Shown in pieces: positions 1 to 9,314 of a stretch of 64,000 bases of DNA (position 1 is its first letter; the number at the start of each line of letters is the position of its first letter). Below the pieces are notes generated by a model. It had not been told where the DNA came from. It made no database searches and saw nothing but the letters and a program-made list of their open reading frames with translations. A program made the translations under genes and the position numbers. The DNA is from Polaribacter dokdonensis. Lineage in GTDB: Bacteria > Bacteroidota > Bacteroidia > Flavobacteriales > Flavobacteriaceae. Location of the stretch: the NCBI RefSeq assembly GCF_024362345.1, contig NZ_CP101505.1:392001-456000 (forward strand), in the 5' to 3' direction.

Positions 1-2567
1 TAAAAGAAATTATTTTAAAAGAAGAAGTTGTAAAAGAAATTACTCCAACTTTTGCTTTCGAACAATTATCGCACATGAAAGGTGGACCTTCTGTAAAGGT
101 TTTATTAGATCTAGCTTTAGGTAGTAATATAGAAATAGCAAAAGAGGCTGCAAAAGTATTAAAAACGCAAGTGTTTTTATATGAAGCAGATACAGCTCAA
201 TTAGAAGATGCATACCAATTAGGAAATCCAATAGCTAAAGAATTAATCGAAAGTTATGCTCAAGCTGAATTCTTTACAAAATTACCAGAAATTGAAGAAG
301 AAATAGAAATTGTAACTTTTGTTGCAGGTATTGGAGATATTTCTACGGATTTATTATCTCCAGGTGCAGATGCTCATTCAAGATCAGATCGTGAATTACA
401 TGGTCAGTGTATGTTTGAACATAATAAAGAAATGCAAAAGGAATTATTAGCATTAAAAGAGAAGCACCCAAACAAACGTGTAATGTTAATTGCAGATAAA
501 GGTACTATGGGTGTTGGTTCATCTAGAATGTCTGGTGTAAATAATGTTGCCTTATGGACAGGGATTCCATCTAGTCCTTATGTTCCTTTTATAAATATAG
601 CTCCAGTAATTGCTGGTACTAATGGTATTGCACCAATTTTCTTAACAACTGTAGGTGTAACAGGTGGTATTGGTATCGATTTAAAAAACTGGGTAAAGCA
701 AAAAGATGCTGAAGGAAATACAATTGTTGACGAAGAAGGAGAACCAATTTTAAAAGAAGAATATTCTGTAACTACAGGAACTGTTCTTACTATAAATACA
801 AAAACGAAGAAACTTTACAAAGATGGTAAAGAGGTTAAAGATATTTCTACAGCGTTAACTCCGCCTAAAAAAGAATTCATAAAAGCAGGAGGATCTTATG
901 CTGTTGTTTTTGGTAAAAAATTACAAACTTTTGCTTGTAAAGTATTAGGTATTGATGTTCCTCAAGTTTATGCAACTGCAAAAGAAGTTTCTATTGATGG
1001 ACAAGGTTTAACAGCTGTTGAAAAAATATTTAACAGAAATGCAGTAGGTACTACTCCAGGTAAAACATTACATGCAGGTTCAAATGTTAGAGTAGAAGTA
1101 AACATTGTAGGTTCTCAAGATACTACAGGTTTAATGACCTCTCAAGAATTAGAGAATATGGCTGCTACAGTAATTTCTCCAATTGTAGATTGTGGTTACC
1201 AATCAGGTTGTCATACAGCTTCTGTTTGGGATGATAAATCTAAAGCAAATATTCCAAGATTAATGAAATTCATGAATGATTTTGGATTAGTTACAGCACG
1301 TCATCCAGAAGGTAAGTACCATGCAATGACAGATGTTATACACAAGGTTTTAAATGATCTTGCTGTTGATGATTGGGATGTAATTATTGGTGGAGATTCA
1401 CATACACGTATGGCTAAAGGAGTTGCTTTTGGAGCTGATTCAGGAACAGTTGCACTTGCATTAGCTACAGGTGAAGCTACTATGCCTATTCCAGAATCTG
1501 TAAAGGTTACCTTTAAAGGGGAAATGAAATCTTATATGGATTTTAGAGATGTTGTACATGCCACACAACAACAAATGTTAAATCAGTTTGATGGCGAAAA
1601 TGTTTTTCAAGGTAAAATTATAGAAGTGCATATTGGTACTTTAACTTCAGATCAAGCATTTACATTTACAGATTGGACTGCTGAAATGAAAGCAAAAGCT
1701 TCTATCTGTATTTCTGAGGATGAAACTTTAATAGAGTCATTAGAAATCTCTAGAGATCGTATTCAAATTATGATCGATAAAGGAATGGATAATCCTAAAC
1801 AAGATTTAAAAGGATTAGTTGATAAAGCAAATACAAGAATCATTGAGATTAAGACAGGAACTAAATCTGCATTAAAACCAGATGCTGACGCTAAATATTA
1901 TCAAGAAGTAGTAATTGATCTAGATAAGATTATAGAGCCAATGATTGCTGATCCTGATGTCAATAATGAAGATGTTTCTAAACGTTATACACATGATAAT
2001 ATTCAACCTTTATCATTTTATGGAGGAACTAAGAAAGTAGATTTAGGTTTTATAGGTTCTTGTATGATTCATAAAGGTGATATGAAAATATTAGCCCAAA
2101 TGTTAAAAAATATTGAGGCTCAAAATGGAGAAGTTAAATTTAATGCTCCATTAGTTGTTGCTCCACCAACCTATAATATTGTAGATGAGCTAAAGGCAGA
2201 AGGAGATTGGGATGTTTTAGTAAAATATTCTGGTTTTGAATTTGATGATAGTGCTCCAAAAGGTTTAGCACGTACTAAGTATAAAAATATGTTATACTTA
2301 GAACGTCCTGGATGTAATTTATGTATGGGTAATCAAGAAAAAGCAGAAGCAGGAGATACTGTAATGGCTACTTCTACACGTTTATTTCAAGGAAGAGTTG
2401 TAAGAGACACTGAAGAGAAAAAAGGAGAATCATTATTATCTTCTACACCAGTAGTTGTGTTATCTACAATTTTAGGTAGAACACCAACTATAGAAGAATA
2501 TCAAGCTGCTGTAGATGGTATCGTATTAACTAAATTTAAACCTTCTACTAAACAGTTAGTAGGTTAA
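1..2567 (+). CDS. acnB: Aconitate hydratase B (bifunctional 2-methylisocitrate dehydratase), 5' end outside window
   Basis: AcnB converts citrate to isocitrate in the TCA cycle and usually also acts in the 2-methylcitrate cycle. The frame is open from the first bases of the window: in-frame codons precede the ATG at 75, and the peptide there (MKGGPSVKVLLDLAL) aligns with an internal part of the N-terminal helical domain of AcnB. The ATG at 75 is therefore not the start, and the gene begins to the left of the window. The three [4Fe-4S] cysteines are visible: one in GFIGSCMIHKGD (codon 2061-2063) and two in GCNLCMGN (codons 2313-2315 and 2322-2324). The C-terminus GRTPTIEEYQAAV is typical of AcnB. 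A strong terminator follows, then a second, unrelated aconitase gene. Confidence 0.95.
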   Translation, partial: KEIILKEEVVKEITPTFAFEQLSHMKGGPSVKVLLDLALGSNIEIAKEAAKVLKTQVFLYEADTAQLEDAYQLGNPIAKELIESYAQAEFFTKLPEIEEEIEIVTFVAGIGDISTDLLSPGADAHSRSDRELHGQCMFEHNKEMQKELLALKEKHPNKRVMLIADKGTMGVGSSRMSGVNNVALWTGIPSSPYVPFINIAPVIAGTNGIAPIFLTTVGVTGGIGIDLKNWVKQKDAEGNTIVDEEGEPILKEEYSVTTGTVLTINTKTKKLYKDGKEVKDISTALTPPKKEFIKAGGSYAVVFGKKLQTFACKVLGIDVPQVYATAKEVSIDGQGLTAVEKIFNRNAVGTTPGKTLHAGSNVRVEVNIVGSQDTTGLMTSQELENMAATVISPIVDCGYQSGCHTASVWDDKSKANIPRLMKFMNDFGLVTARHPEGKYHAMTDVIHKVLNDLAVDDWDVIIGGDSHTRMAKGVAFGADSGTVALALATGEATMPIPESVKVTFKGEMKSYMDFRDVVHATQQQMLNQFDGENVFQGKIIEVHIGTLTSDQAFTFTDWTAEMKAKASICISEDETLIESLEISRDRIQIMIDKGMDNPKQDLKGLVDKANTRIIEIKTGTKSALKPDADAKYYQEVVIDLDKIIEPMIADPDVNNEDVSKRYTHDNIQPLSFYGGTKKVDLGFIGSCMIHKGDMKILAQMLKNIEAQNGEVKFNAPLVVAPPTYNIVDELKAEGDWDVLVKYSGFEFDDSAPKGLARTKYKNMLYLERPGCNLCMGNQEKAEAGDTVMATSTRLFQGRVVRDTEEKKGESLLSSTPVVVLSTILGRTPTIEEYQAAVDGIVLTKFKPSTKQLVG

Positions 2568-2592
2568 GCGATATTGAATTCAATTATATAAG

Positions 2593-2622
2593 AAGCCTAG
2601 ATGAATAATCTAGGCTTTTTTA
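2593..2622 (+). terminator. Rho-independent terminator after acnB
   Basis: A perfect 9-bp stem (AAGCCTAGA, 2593-2601, with its complement at 2609-2617) and a 7-nt loop run straight into a T tract. It separates acnB from acnA, so the two aconitases are probably not one transcript. Confidence 0.85.
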
Positions 2623-2739
2623 TTTATAGTACTACTCTATATTATAATCATTCTAATTTATCTATATCACTTTAAACAAACTTATCAATTTTGTATATTA
2701 GTATCTTGAAATTTTAGAATTACAATTAAAAAAAAATCT

Positions 2740-5007
2740 ATGGCATTCGATATTGATATGATAAAAAAGGTCTACGAAAGTATGACTGAACGTGTAGACG
2801 CTGCTCGTAAAATAACAGGAAAACCGCTAACTTTAGCAGAGAAAATCTTGTATTCACATTTATGGGAAGGGAATCCTACAAAAGAATTACAGAGAGGAAA
2901 AGATTATGTAGATTTTGCACCAGATAGAATTGCTTGTCAAGATGCTACTGCACAAATGGCATTATTACAATTTATGCAAGCAGGTAAGGCTAAGGTTGCA
3001 GTCCCAACTACTGTGCATTGTGATCATTTAATTCAAGCAAAAGAAGGTGCTGCAAAAGATTTAAAACATGCAAATAATACCAGTAGTGAGGTTTTTAACT
3101 TCTTAGAATCTGTTTCTAATAAATACGGAATTGGCTTTTGGAAACCAGGAGCAGGAATTATTCATCAAGTAGTTTTAGAAAATTATGCATTTCCAGGAGG
3201 AATGATGATAGGTACTGATTCTCACACTGTAAACGCTGGTGGATTAGGAATGGTAGCTATTGGTGTTGGTGGTGCAGATGCTGTTGATGTAATGGCTGGC
3301 ATGGCTTGGGAATTAAAATTTCCAAAATTAATTGGTGTTAAGTTAACTGGTAAACTTTCTGGTTGGACAGCTCCTAAAGATGTTATTTTAAAAGTTGCTG
3401 AAATTTTAACTGTAAAGGGAGGAACAGGTGCTATTGTAGAATATTTTGGGCCAGGAGCAACTTCAATGTCTTGTACAGGTAAAGGAACTATTTGTAATAT
3501 GGGCGCAGAAATAGGTGCAACTACATCTACTTTTGGTTATGACGAATCTATGGAGCGTTATTTAAAAGCTACAGATAGAGAAGATGTTGCAAATGCTGCA
3601 AATGAAATTAAAGAGTATTTAACTGCAGATGCTGAAGTTTATGAAAATCCAGAACAATACTTTGATCAAGTAATCGAAATTAATCTGTCTGAATTGGGCC
3701 CATTATTAAACGGACCTTTTACTCCAGATTTATCTACAACTGTAGGTTCTGAAATGACAGAGAAAGCAAATGCAAATGATTGGCCATTAACTGTTGAATG
3801 GGGATTAATAGGTTCTTGTACAAACTCATCTTATGAAGATTTATCTAGAGCATCATCCATAGCACAGCAAGCCATTGATAAAGGTTTAAAAACCAAAGCA
3901 GAATTTGGTATTAATCCAGGTTCTGAACAAGTAAGATATACTGCAGAAAGAGATGGTATTCTCCAAATTTTCGAGAACTTAGATGCAAAAATCTTTACGA
4001 ATGCTTGTGGACCTTGTATTGGTCAGTGGGCAAGATATTCAGATCCTAAAAATGCACCAAAAAATAGTATTGTGCATTCCTTCAATAGAAACTTTGCAAA
4101 AAGAGCTGATGGTAACCCAAATACACATGCTTTTGTAGCATCACCAGAAATTACAGCAGCAATTGCAATTGCAGGTCGTTTAGACTTTAATCCATTAAAA
4201 GATAAATTAATTAATGAAGATGGAGAAGAAGTTATGTTTGATGAACCTACTGGTTGGGAATTACCACCAAAAGGTTTTGAGGTAAAAGAGAATGGCTATT
4301 TAGCACCAGATGAAGATGGAAGTGGAGTAGTGGTTTCTGTAAATGATGATTCAGAAAGATTACAATTATTAACACCATTTACACCATTAGGAAGTACGAT
4401 TACAGGTGCAAAATTGCTAATCAAAGCTTTTGGGAAGTGTACTACAGATCATATTTCTATGGCTGGACCTTGGTTACGTTTTAGAGGACACTTAGATAAT
4501 ATTGCAAATAATACCCTAATTGGAGCAGTAAATGCATTTAATAAAAAGACAAACTTTGTTAAAAATCAATTAACAGGAGAGTATGATGCAGTACCTGCTG
4601 TGCAAAGGGAATATAAGAAAGAAGGTATTAAAACAATTGTTGTAGGAGACCACAATTATGGTGAAGGTTCTTCTAGAGAACATGCAGCAATGCAGCCTAG
4701 ACATTTAGGTGTAGCTGCAGTAATTGTAAAATCTTTTGCTAGAATTCATGAAACAAACTTAAAAAAGCAGGGTATGTTAGGTTTAACATTTGCTAATGAG
4801 GCTGATTATGATTTAATTCAAGAAGATGATACTTTTAACTTTACAGATTTAAATGAGTTTGCTCCAGACAAACAATTAACTTTAGAAATTGTGCATAAAG
4901 ATGGTAGTTCAGATACTATCAAACTAAATCACACTTATAATAAAGCTCAAATTGATTGGTACAATGAAGGTTCTGCTTTAAATTTAATTAAAAAGCAAAA
5001 CGCTTAA
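2740..5007 (+). CDS. acnA: Aconitate hydratase, mitochondrial-type AcnA
   Basis: This is a 755-residue aconitase of the mitochondrial subfamily, clearly different in domain order and length from the AcnB encoded just upstream. The iron-sulfur ligands are Cys360 ([10 protein letters not shown]) and Cys423/Cys426 ([10 protein letters not shown]), which matches the spacing of mitochondrial aconitase. The substrate-binding region [15 protein letters not shown] lies near residue 640. The enzyme interconverts citrate and isocitrate in the cytoplasm. The ATG at 2740 gives an N-terminus of normal length. An imperfect -7 box (CAATTTTG around 2687) lies upstream. It ends at a bidirectional terminator facing the MFS gene. 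Confidence 0.95.
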   Translation: MAFDIDMIKKVYESMTERVDAARKITGKPLTLAEKILYSHLWEGNPTKELQRGKDYVDFAPDRIACQDATAQMALLQFMQAGKAKVAVPTTVHCDHLIQAKEGAAKDLKHANNTSSEVFNFLESVSNKYGIGFWKPGAGIIHQVVLENYAFPGGMMIGTDSHTVNAGGLGMVAIGVGGADAVDVMAGMAWELKFPKLIGVKLTGKLSGWTAPKDVILKVAEILTVKGGTGAIVEYFGPGATSMSCTGKGTICNMGAEIGATTSTFGYDESMERYLKATDREDVANAANEIKEYLTADAEVYENPEQYFDQVIEINLSELGPLLNGPFTPDLSTTVGSEMTEKANANDWPLTVEWGLIGSCTNSSYEDLSRASSIAQQAIDKGLKTKAEFGINPGSEQVRYTAERDGILQIFENLDAKIFTNACGPCIGQWARYSDPKNAPKNSIVHSFNRNFAKRADGNPNTHAFVASPEITAAIAIAGRLDFNPLKDKLINEDGEEVMFDEPTGWELPPKGFEVKENGYLAPDEDGSGVVVSVNDDSERLQLLTPFTPLGSTITGAKLLIKAFGKCTTDHISMAGPWLRFRGHLDNIANNTLIGAVNAFNKKTNFVKNQLTGEYDAVPAVQREYKKEGIKTIVVGDHNYGEGSSREHAAMQPRHLGVAAVIVKSFARIHETNLKKQGMLGLTFANEADYDLIQEDDTFNFTDLNEFAPDKQLTLEIVHKDGSSDTIKLNHTYNKAQIDWYNEGSALNLIKKQNA

Positions 5008-5028
5008 GCAAATTAGAAGTTATATGAG

Positions 5029-5055
5029 CTCCTGAAGAAATTCAGGAGTTTTTTT
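5029..5055. terminator. Bidirectional terminator between acnA and the MFS gene
   Basis: The 8-bp stem CTCCTGAA (5029-5036) pairs with TTCAGGAG (5041-5048) around a GAAA tetraloop, followed by seven T. The convergent MFS gene stops inside the T tract, so the hairpin can serve both genes. Confidence 0.85.
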
Positions 5056-6223
5056 ATGCCGTTTTTCTACCAAGGACAATAAGGCCTAAAAATGGACCTA
5101 AACCTAACAACATATAAATATAGTTAGATTGTAAAGTGATATTTAATTGTGTAATAATTAAAATACTCAAAATTGTAATGGAATAGCCTATACAGTTTAC
5201 GATGGTTAGGGCTGTTCCTTTGTCTTTAGAAGCTACATTCTGAGCTACTAAAGTTGAAAACATAGGCGAATCTCCAATAACCAAGAAACTCCATATTATT
5301 AAAAATAGCACAAATAGAACTTGACTATCAAATAGAAAAGAAAAAGGAACGATTAAACAACAAACAAATGATCCTAATAAAAAATTGAAAGCAGTTTTTC
5401 TTACTCCTAATTTTTGGGAAATATAGCCTGCGAAAATACATGATATACTACCAATACCAATTATTAAAAAGGAGAGTAAAGAAATATCAATTGTTAAATT
5501 GGAGTGTATTTTATTATATGAAAATAACATGATAGGAACAAAAGCCCAAAATGTATAGAGTTCCCACATGTGACCAAAATAACCAAAAGCTGCTTTTTTA
5601 AATTCACTTTTTTTAAAGACAGTTGTGATAGTTTTCAAATCAAATATGTTATTTCTTTTTCTATAAGGGCCATCTTTTACAAATAATAATATGAGTAAAC
5701 CCCCAATAACAGATAGAATAGAGGTAGAAACTATTACAAATTTCCAAGAAGTACTAGCAAAGAAATCTTTTATTAAATGTGGAAGAGCTGTACCTAACAC
5801 TAAAGCACCTACTAAAAAACCTAAGGATTTACCTAATCCTTTATCAAAATAATCAGTGGCAATTTTCATTCCTACAGGATAAATACCTGCTAAAAAAAAT
5901 CCTGTTAAAAACCTAAAAATCAGTATATAAGGTAAGTTGTTGCTTTGTAAAATAAAACAAAAGTTGAATAAGGATGCACATAAAGCGCTAATAAAAAACA
6001 CTTTAGAGGGAGAAAATCGATCACTAATTGTAAAAAGAGCAAAAAGCAGGGTACCTGCTATGAAACCAAATTGTACTGCAGAAGTTAACCAACCAATTGC
6101 AGTTGCTTCTAATTGATATTCTAAAATTACAGAATTCATGACTCCATTCGTTGCAAACCATAAAGAAGTGCAGCAAAATTGAGCTATTACTATAATAGGT
6201 AGGATGTGTTTTTGCGTAATCAT
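5054..6223 (-). CDS. MFS transporter
   Basis: This 389-residue, very hydrophobic protein has about twelve predicted membrane segments spread along its whole length, the layout of a major facilitator superfamily permease of the inner membrane. The N-terminal segment (IVIAQFCCTSLWFATNGVMN) resembles bacterial MFS members often labelled as drug or sugar transporters, and a short basic loop after TM2 (SDRFSPSKV) fits the usual MFS loop 2-3. The substrate cannot be read from the sequence. The gene stands alone, convergent with acnA and divergent from the HMG-CoA-lyase-like gene. It starts at ATG 6223. Confidence 0.8.
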   Translation of the reverse strand: MITQKHILPIIVIAQFCCTSLWFATNGVMNSVILEYQLEATAIGWLTSAVQFGFIAGTLLFALFTISDRFSPSKVFFISALCASLFNFCFILQSNNLPYILIFRFLTGFFLAGIYPVGMKIATDYFDKGLGKSLGFLVGALVLGTALPHLIKDFFASTSWKFVIVSTSILSVIGGLLILLFVKDGPYRKRNNIFDLKTITTVFKKSEFKKAAFGYFGHMWELYTFWAFVPIMLFSYNKIHSNLTIDISLLSFLIIGIGSISCIFAGYISQKLGVRKTAFNFLLGSFVCCLIVPFSFLFDSQVLFVLFLIIWSFLVIGDSPMFSTLVAQNVASKDKGTALTIVNCIGYSITILSILIITQLNITLQSNYIYMLLGLGPFLGLIVLGRKTA

Positions 6224-6292
6224 TTGATTACGAAATTAGTATAAATTAAAGAATAATCAACTAGAAAAATTTCTAATCATCATTACTTTATC

Positions 6293-6300
6293 TATATTTG
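6293..6300 (+). promoter_or_regulatory. -7 box of the HMG-CoA-lyase-like gene
   Basis: TATATTTG is an exact match to the Bacteroidota -7 element TAnnTTTG. It ends only five bases before the ATG at 6306, so the predicted transcription start falls on or next to the start codon. Confidence 0.6.
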
Positions 6301-6305
6301 AATAG

Positions 6306-7163
6306 ATGAAAAATGTCAAAATTATAGAATGTCCAAGAGATGCTATGCAAGGTATAAAGTCTCACTTTATAGCTACTGATAGAAAGGCTTTGTACATTAA
6401 TTCTTTATTAAAAGTTGGTTTTGATACGATTGATTTTGGAAGTTTTGTATCACCAAAAGCAATACCCCAAATGAGAGATACAGCAGCTGTATTATCTCAA
6501 TTAGATTTAAGTACTACAAAAAGTAAGTTATTAGCGATAATTGCAAATTATAGAGGAGCAGAAGATGCAGTTCAATTTGAGGAAATTAATTATTTGGGCT
6601 ATCCTTTTTCTATTTCTGAAAATTTTCAAATGAGAAATACTCATAAAACAATAGATGAATCTATAATTACACTAGATAAAATATTAAACTTAGCTGATAA
6701 ATCCAATAAGGAAGTTGTGGCTTATTTATCAATGGGCTTTGGAAATCCTTATGGAGACCCTTGGAATGTTGAAATAGTGGGTGAGTGGACAGAGAAACTT
6801 TCAAGTATGGGGGTAAAAATTTTATCGCTTTCAGATACTGTAGGTACATCTACTCCAGATGTTATAGAATATTTGTTTTCTAACCTAATTCCTCAGTATA
6901 CCAATATAGAATTTGGTGCTCATTTACATACAACCCTAGATAAATGGTTCGAAAAAGTAGATGCTGCCTTTAAAGCAGGTTGTTTACGATTTGATGGAGC
7001 TATTAAAGGTTATGGTGGTTGTCCAATGGCTAAAGATGAACTTACAGGTAATATGCCAACAGAAAAATTGTTAAGTTATTTTACTTCAGAAAAAGCAGAG
7101 ACTAATATTAAACCAATGAGTTTCGAAAGTGCTTATAATAAGGCTTTAGAAGTTTTTAATTAG
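6306..7163 (+). CDS. Hydroxymethylglutaryl-CoA lyase family protein
   Basis: This 285-residue TIM-barrel enzyme belongs to the HMGL-like family, which cleaves HMG-CoA to acetoacetate and acetyl-CoA in leucine degradation. Visible signatures are the N-terminal ECPRDAMQG (equivalent to the EVGPRDGxQ motif), the metal-binding GAHLHTT, and the C-terminal FDGAIKGYGGCPMA loop with the conserved active-site cysteine. The start is fixed by the fold, because the first barrel strand begins at residue 4. With a perfect -7 box five bases upstream the mRNA is probably leaderless. The FDGAI segment departs from the usual FDSSVAG, so the exact acyl-CoA substrate is less certain than the family. Confidence 0.85.
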   Translation: MKNVKIIECPRDAMQGIKSHFIATDRKALYINSLLKVGFDTIDFGSFVSPKAIPQMRDTAAVLSQLDLSTTKSKLLAIIANYRGAEDAVQFEEINYLGYPFSISENFQMRNTHKTIDESIITLDKILNLADKSNKEVVAYLSMGFGNPYGDPWNVEIVGEWTEKLSSMGVKILSLSDTVGTSTPDVIEYLFSNLIPQYTNIEFGAHLHTTLDKWFEKVDAAFKAGCLRFDGAIKGYGGCPMAKDELTGNMPTEKLLSYFTSEKAETNIKPMSFESAYNKALEVFN

Positions 7164-7330
7164 AAATAGCACTAAATTAATTTTAATCTTTCACCTTAAT
7201 CTTTAAACATTTATCACAATTCTTAAAGAACTGTTAAATTCTCAATAGAGCACATATTATTTGGATAGAGCATCTTTTCAAGCTCTATTTTGTCTAATTT
7301 TACGTTAAAATAAATAAACAAAATAGAATT

Positions 7331-9214
7331 ATGAAAAAATTTAAATTACTTTTTTTATTCGTCTTAACAAGTTTAGTGTACACAAGCTGTAATGACGATG
7401 ATGATTTAATGGTTCCTGAACCTTCTGGAAATACAGTAGTATATCAATTAGGATCTAAAGATGTAGATGGTATTTTTGGTAAAGCTACATTTGTAGAAAA
7501 TACAGATGCTTCTGTAACAGTGGTATTAGATATTGAAGGTACTCCTTCTGATGGTTTGCACCCAGCACATATCCATTTTAACACAGCTGCTGAGGGTGGA
7601 GATATTGCTTTAACCTTTACTCCTGTAGATGGAAACTCAGGTTTAAGCGCTACAACTTTTACCACTTTAAATGATGGTACAGCAATTTCTTATGCAGAAT
7701 TATTAAATTTTGATGGCTACATCAATGTGCATTTAAGTGCAGATGAGTTAGGTACTGTAGTTGCACAAGGAGATATTGGTCAAAATGCATTATCAGGTAC
7801 TTCTATCATTTATGATTTAGGAGAAAAGGATGTAACTGGTATTTCAGGTAATATAACTTTTTCAGAAAGAAATAATGGAGAAACATTAGCAGTTATTGAG
7901 TTAGATGGAACACCTGCAGGTGGATCTCATCCAGCACATATTCATGCAAATACAGCAGCAGAAACAGGTGCTATTTTATATACTTTTAATACAGTAAATG
8001 GAGATACAGGTACAAGTGTTACTAGTTTAAGCTCTTTAATGTTTTCAGATATAGAAGATATAGATGCTTATGTTAATGTACATTTAAGTATGGATAATTT
8101 AGCAACTATTGTTGCACAAGGAGATATAGGTCAGAATGATTTAACAGGTACAACTAAAGTTTACGACTTAGGAGAAAAAGATGTTGTTGGTATTTCTGGA
8201 GATATAACTTTTTCAGAAAGAGTAAATGGAGAAGCTTTAGCAGTTATAGATATTGCTAATACTCCAGCAGGAGGTATGCACCCAGCTCATATTCATGCAA
8301 ATACAGCTGCAGAATCTGGGGCTATTTTATTTACTTTTAACGTAGTAAATGGAGATACAGGTATGAGTGCTACAAATGTAGACGCATATTCTTACGCAGA
8401 TATTTTAGATATTGATGCTTATGTAAATGTGCATTTAAGTGCTACTCAATTAAGTACAATTGTTGCGCAAGGAGATATAGGACAAAATGATTTAACAGGT
8501 TCTACAATAGTTTATGATTTAGGAGAAAAAGATGTAGCAGGAATTTCAGGTGACATTACTTTCTCAGAAAGAGTAAATGGAGAAGCTTTAGCAGTTATAG
8601 ATATTGCTAATACTCCAGCAGGAGGTATGCACCCAGCACATATTCACGAAAATACAGCAGCAGAAACTGGAGGAATATTATTCACTTTTAATGTTGTTGA
8701 TGGTGATACTGGTATGAGTGTAACTAATGTAGATACAATAGACTATAGTGCAATTGAAGATTTAGATGCGTATGTAAATGTACATTTAAGTGCAACTCAA
8801 TTAGGTACAATTGTAGCTCAAGGAGATATTGGTAGAAACGATTTAACAGGAGATTCTAAGGTTTATACTTTAAATGAAAAGGATGTTGCTGGAATTATGG
8901 GAACTGCAACTTTTTACAAAAGAGTAGATGGTAGTTCTTTAGCAGTTCTAGATATTGAAAACACAGTAGCTGGAGAAATGCACCCATCTCATATTCATGA
9001 AAATGATGCAGCAACAGGTGGTCCAATCGCATTTTCTTTTAATCCAGTAAATGGAGATACTGGTTTAAGTATGACACAAGTAGAAGAATTAGATGATAGT
9101 ACAGCAATTACTTACGATGAGATTTTAACTTTTGATGGATATATTAACGTTCATCTAAGTGCAACTCAATTAAGTACTATTGTAGCTCAAGGAAATATTG
9201 GTTCTAATGAGTAA
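7331..9214 (+). CDS. Lipoprotein with five tandem CHRD domains
   Basis: The protein begins with a lipoprotein signal (hydrophobic stretch, then TSC with the lipidated Cys at residue 20, then an acidic NDDDD linker). It continues as five CHRD-type domains of about 117-120 residues. Each repeat contains the core HPAHIH (HPSHIH in the last), followed by NTAAE or NDAA, VNGDTG and the closing YVNVHLS or YINVHLS with TIVAQGDIG. CHRD domains are named after chordin; their biochemical role in bacteria is unknown, and the conserved His cluster could bind metal (inference). The acidic residues after the Cys suggest export to the cell surface. Repeats 3 and 4 share 74 identical nucleotides, a sign of recent duplication or gene conversion. 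Confidence 0.9.
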   Translation: MKKFKLLFLFVLTSLVYTSCNDDDDLMVPEPSGNTVVYQLGSKDVDGIFGKATFVENTDASVTVVLDIEGTPSDGLHPAHIHFNTAAEGGDIALTFTPVDGNSGLSATTFTTLNDGTAISYAELLNFDGYINVHLSADELGTVVAQGDIGQNALSGTSIIYDLGEKDVTGISGNITFSERNNGETLAVIELDGTPAGGSHPAHIHANTAAETGAILYTFNTVNGDTGTSVTSLSSLMFSDIEDIDAYVNVHLSMDNLATIVAQGDIGQNDLTGTTKVYDLGEKDVVGISGDITFSERVNGEALAVIDIANTPAGGMHPAHIHANTAAESGAILFTFNVVNGDTGMSATNVDAYSYADILDIDAYVNVHLSATQLSTIVAQGDIGQNDLTGSTIVYDLGEKDVAGISGDITFSERVNGEALAVIDIANTPAGGMHPAHIHENTAAETGGILFTFNVVDGDTGMSVTNVDTIDYSAIEDLDAYVNVHLSATQLGTIVAQGDIGRNDLTGDSKVYTLNEKDVAGIMGTATFYKRVDGSSLAVLDIENTVAGEMHPSHIHENDAATGGPIAFSFNPVNGDTGLSMTQVEELDDSTAITYDEILTFDGYINVHLSATQLSTIVAQGNIGSNE

Positions 9215-9237
9215 TTAGATTTCTAATTTAAAATATA

Positions 9238-9266
9238 AAACCCATCAATTATTTGATGGGTTTTTT
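9238..9266 (+). terminator. Terminator after the CHRD lipoprotein gene
   Basis: An 11-bp perfect stem (AAACCCATCAA, 9238-9248, with 9253-9263), a TTAT loop and a T tract. Confidence 0.85.
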
Positions 9267-9314
9267 GTTTTATGTTCTTATTTTTGATAATCAAACCATG
9301 TAAACCAATTTAGC

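Noticed and set aside
75..2567. ATG 75 as start of aconitase B
   Set aside because: Coding sequence continues upstream to the window edge and the peptide at 75 is internal to the AcnB N-terminal domain.
7266..7287. Small hairpin TAGAGC/GCTCTA before the CHRD gene as a terminator of the HMG-CoA-lyase-like gene
   Set aside because: A stem of only six pairs with a 10-nt loop and a broken T tract; too weak to list.
8213..8637. Assembly artefact causing the identical 74 nt in CHRD repeats 3 and 4
   Set aside because: The flanking sequence of the two repeats differs at many positions, so the copies are distinguishable and not a simple collapse or duplication of reads.
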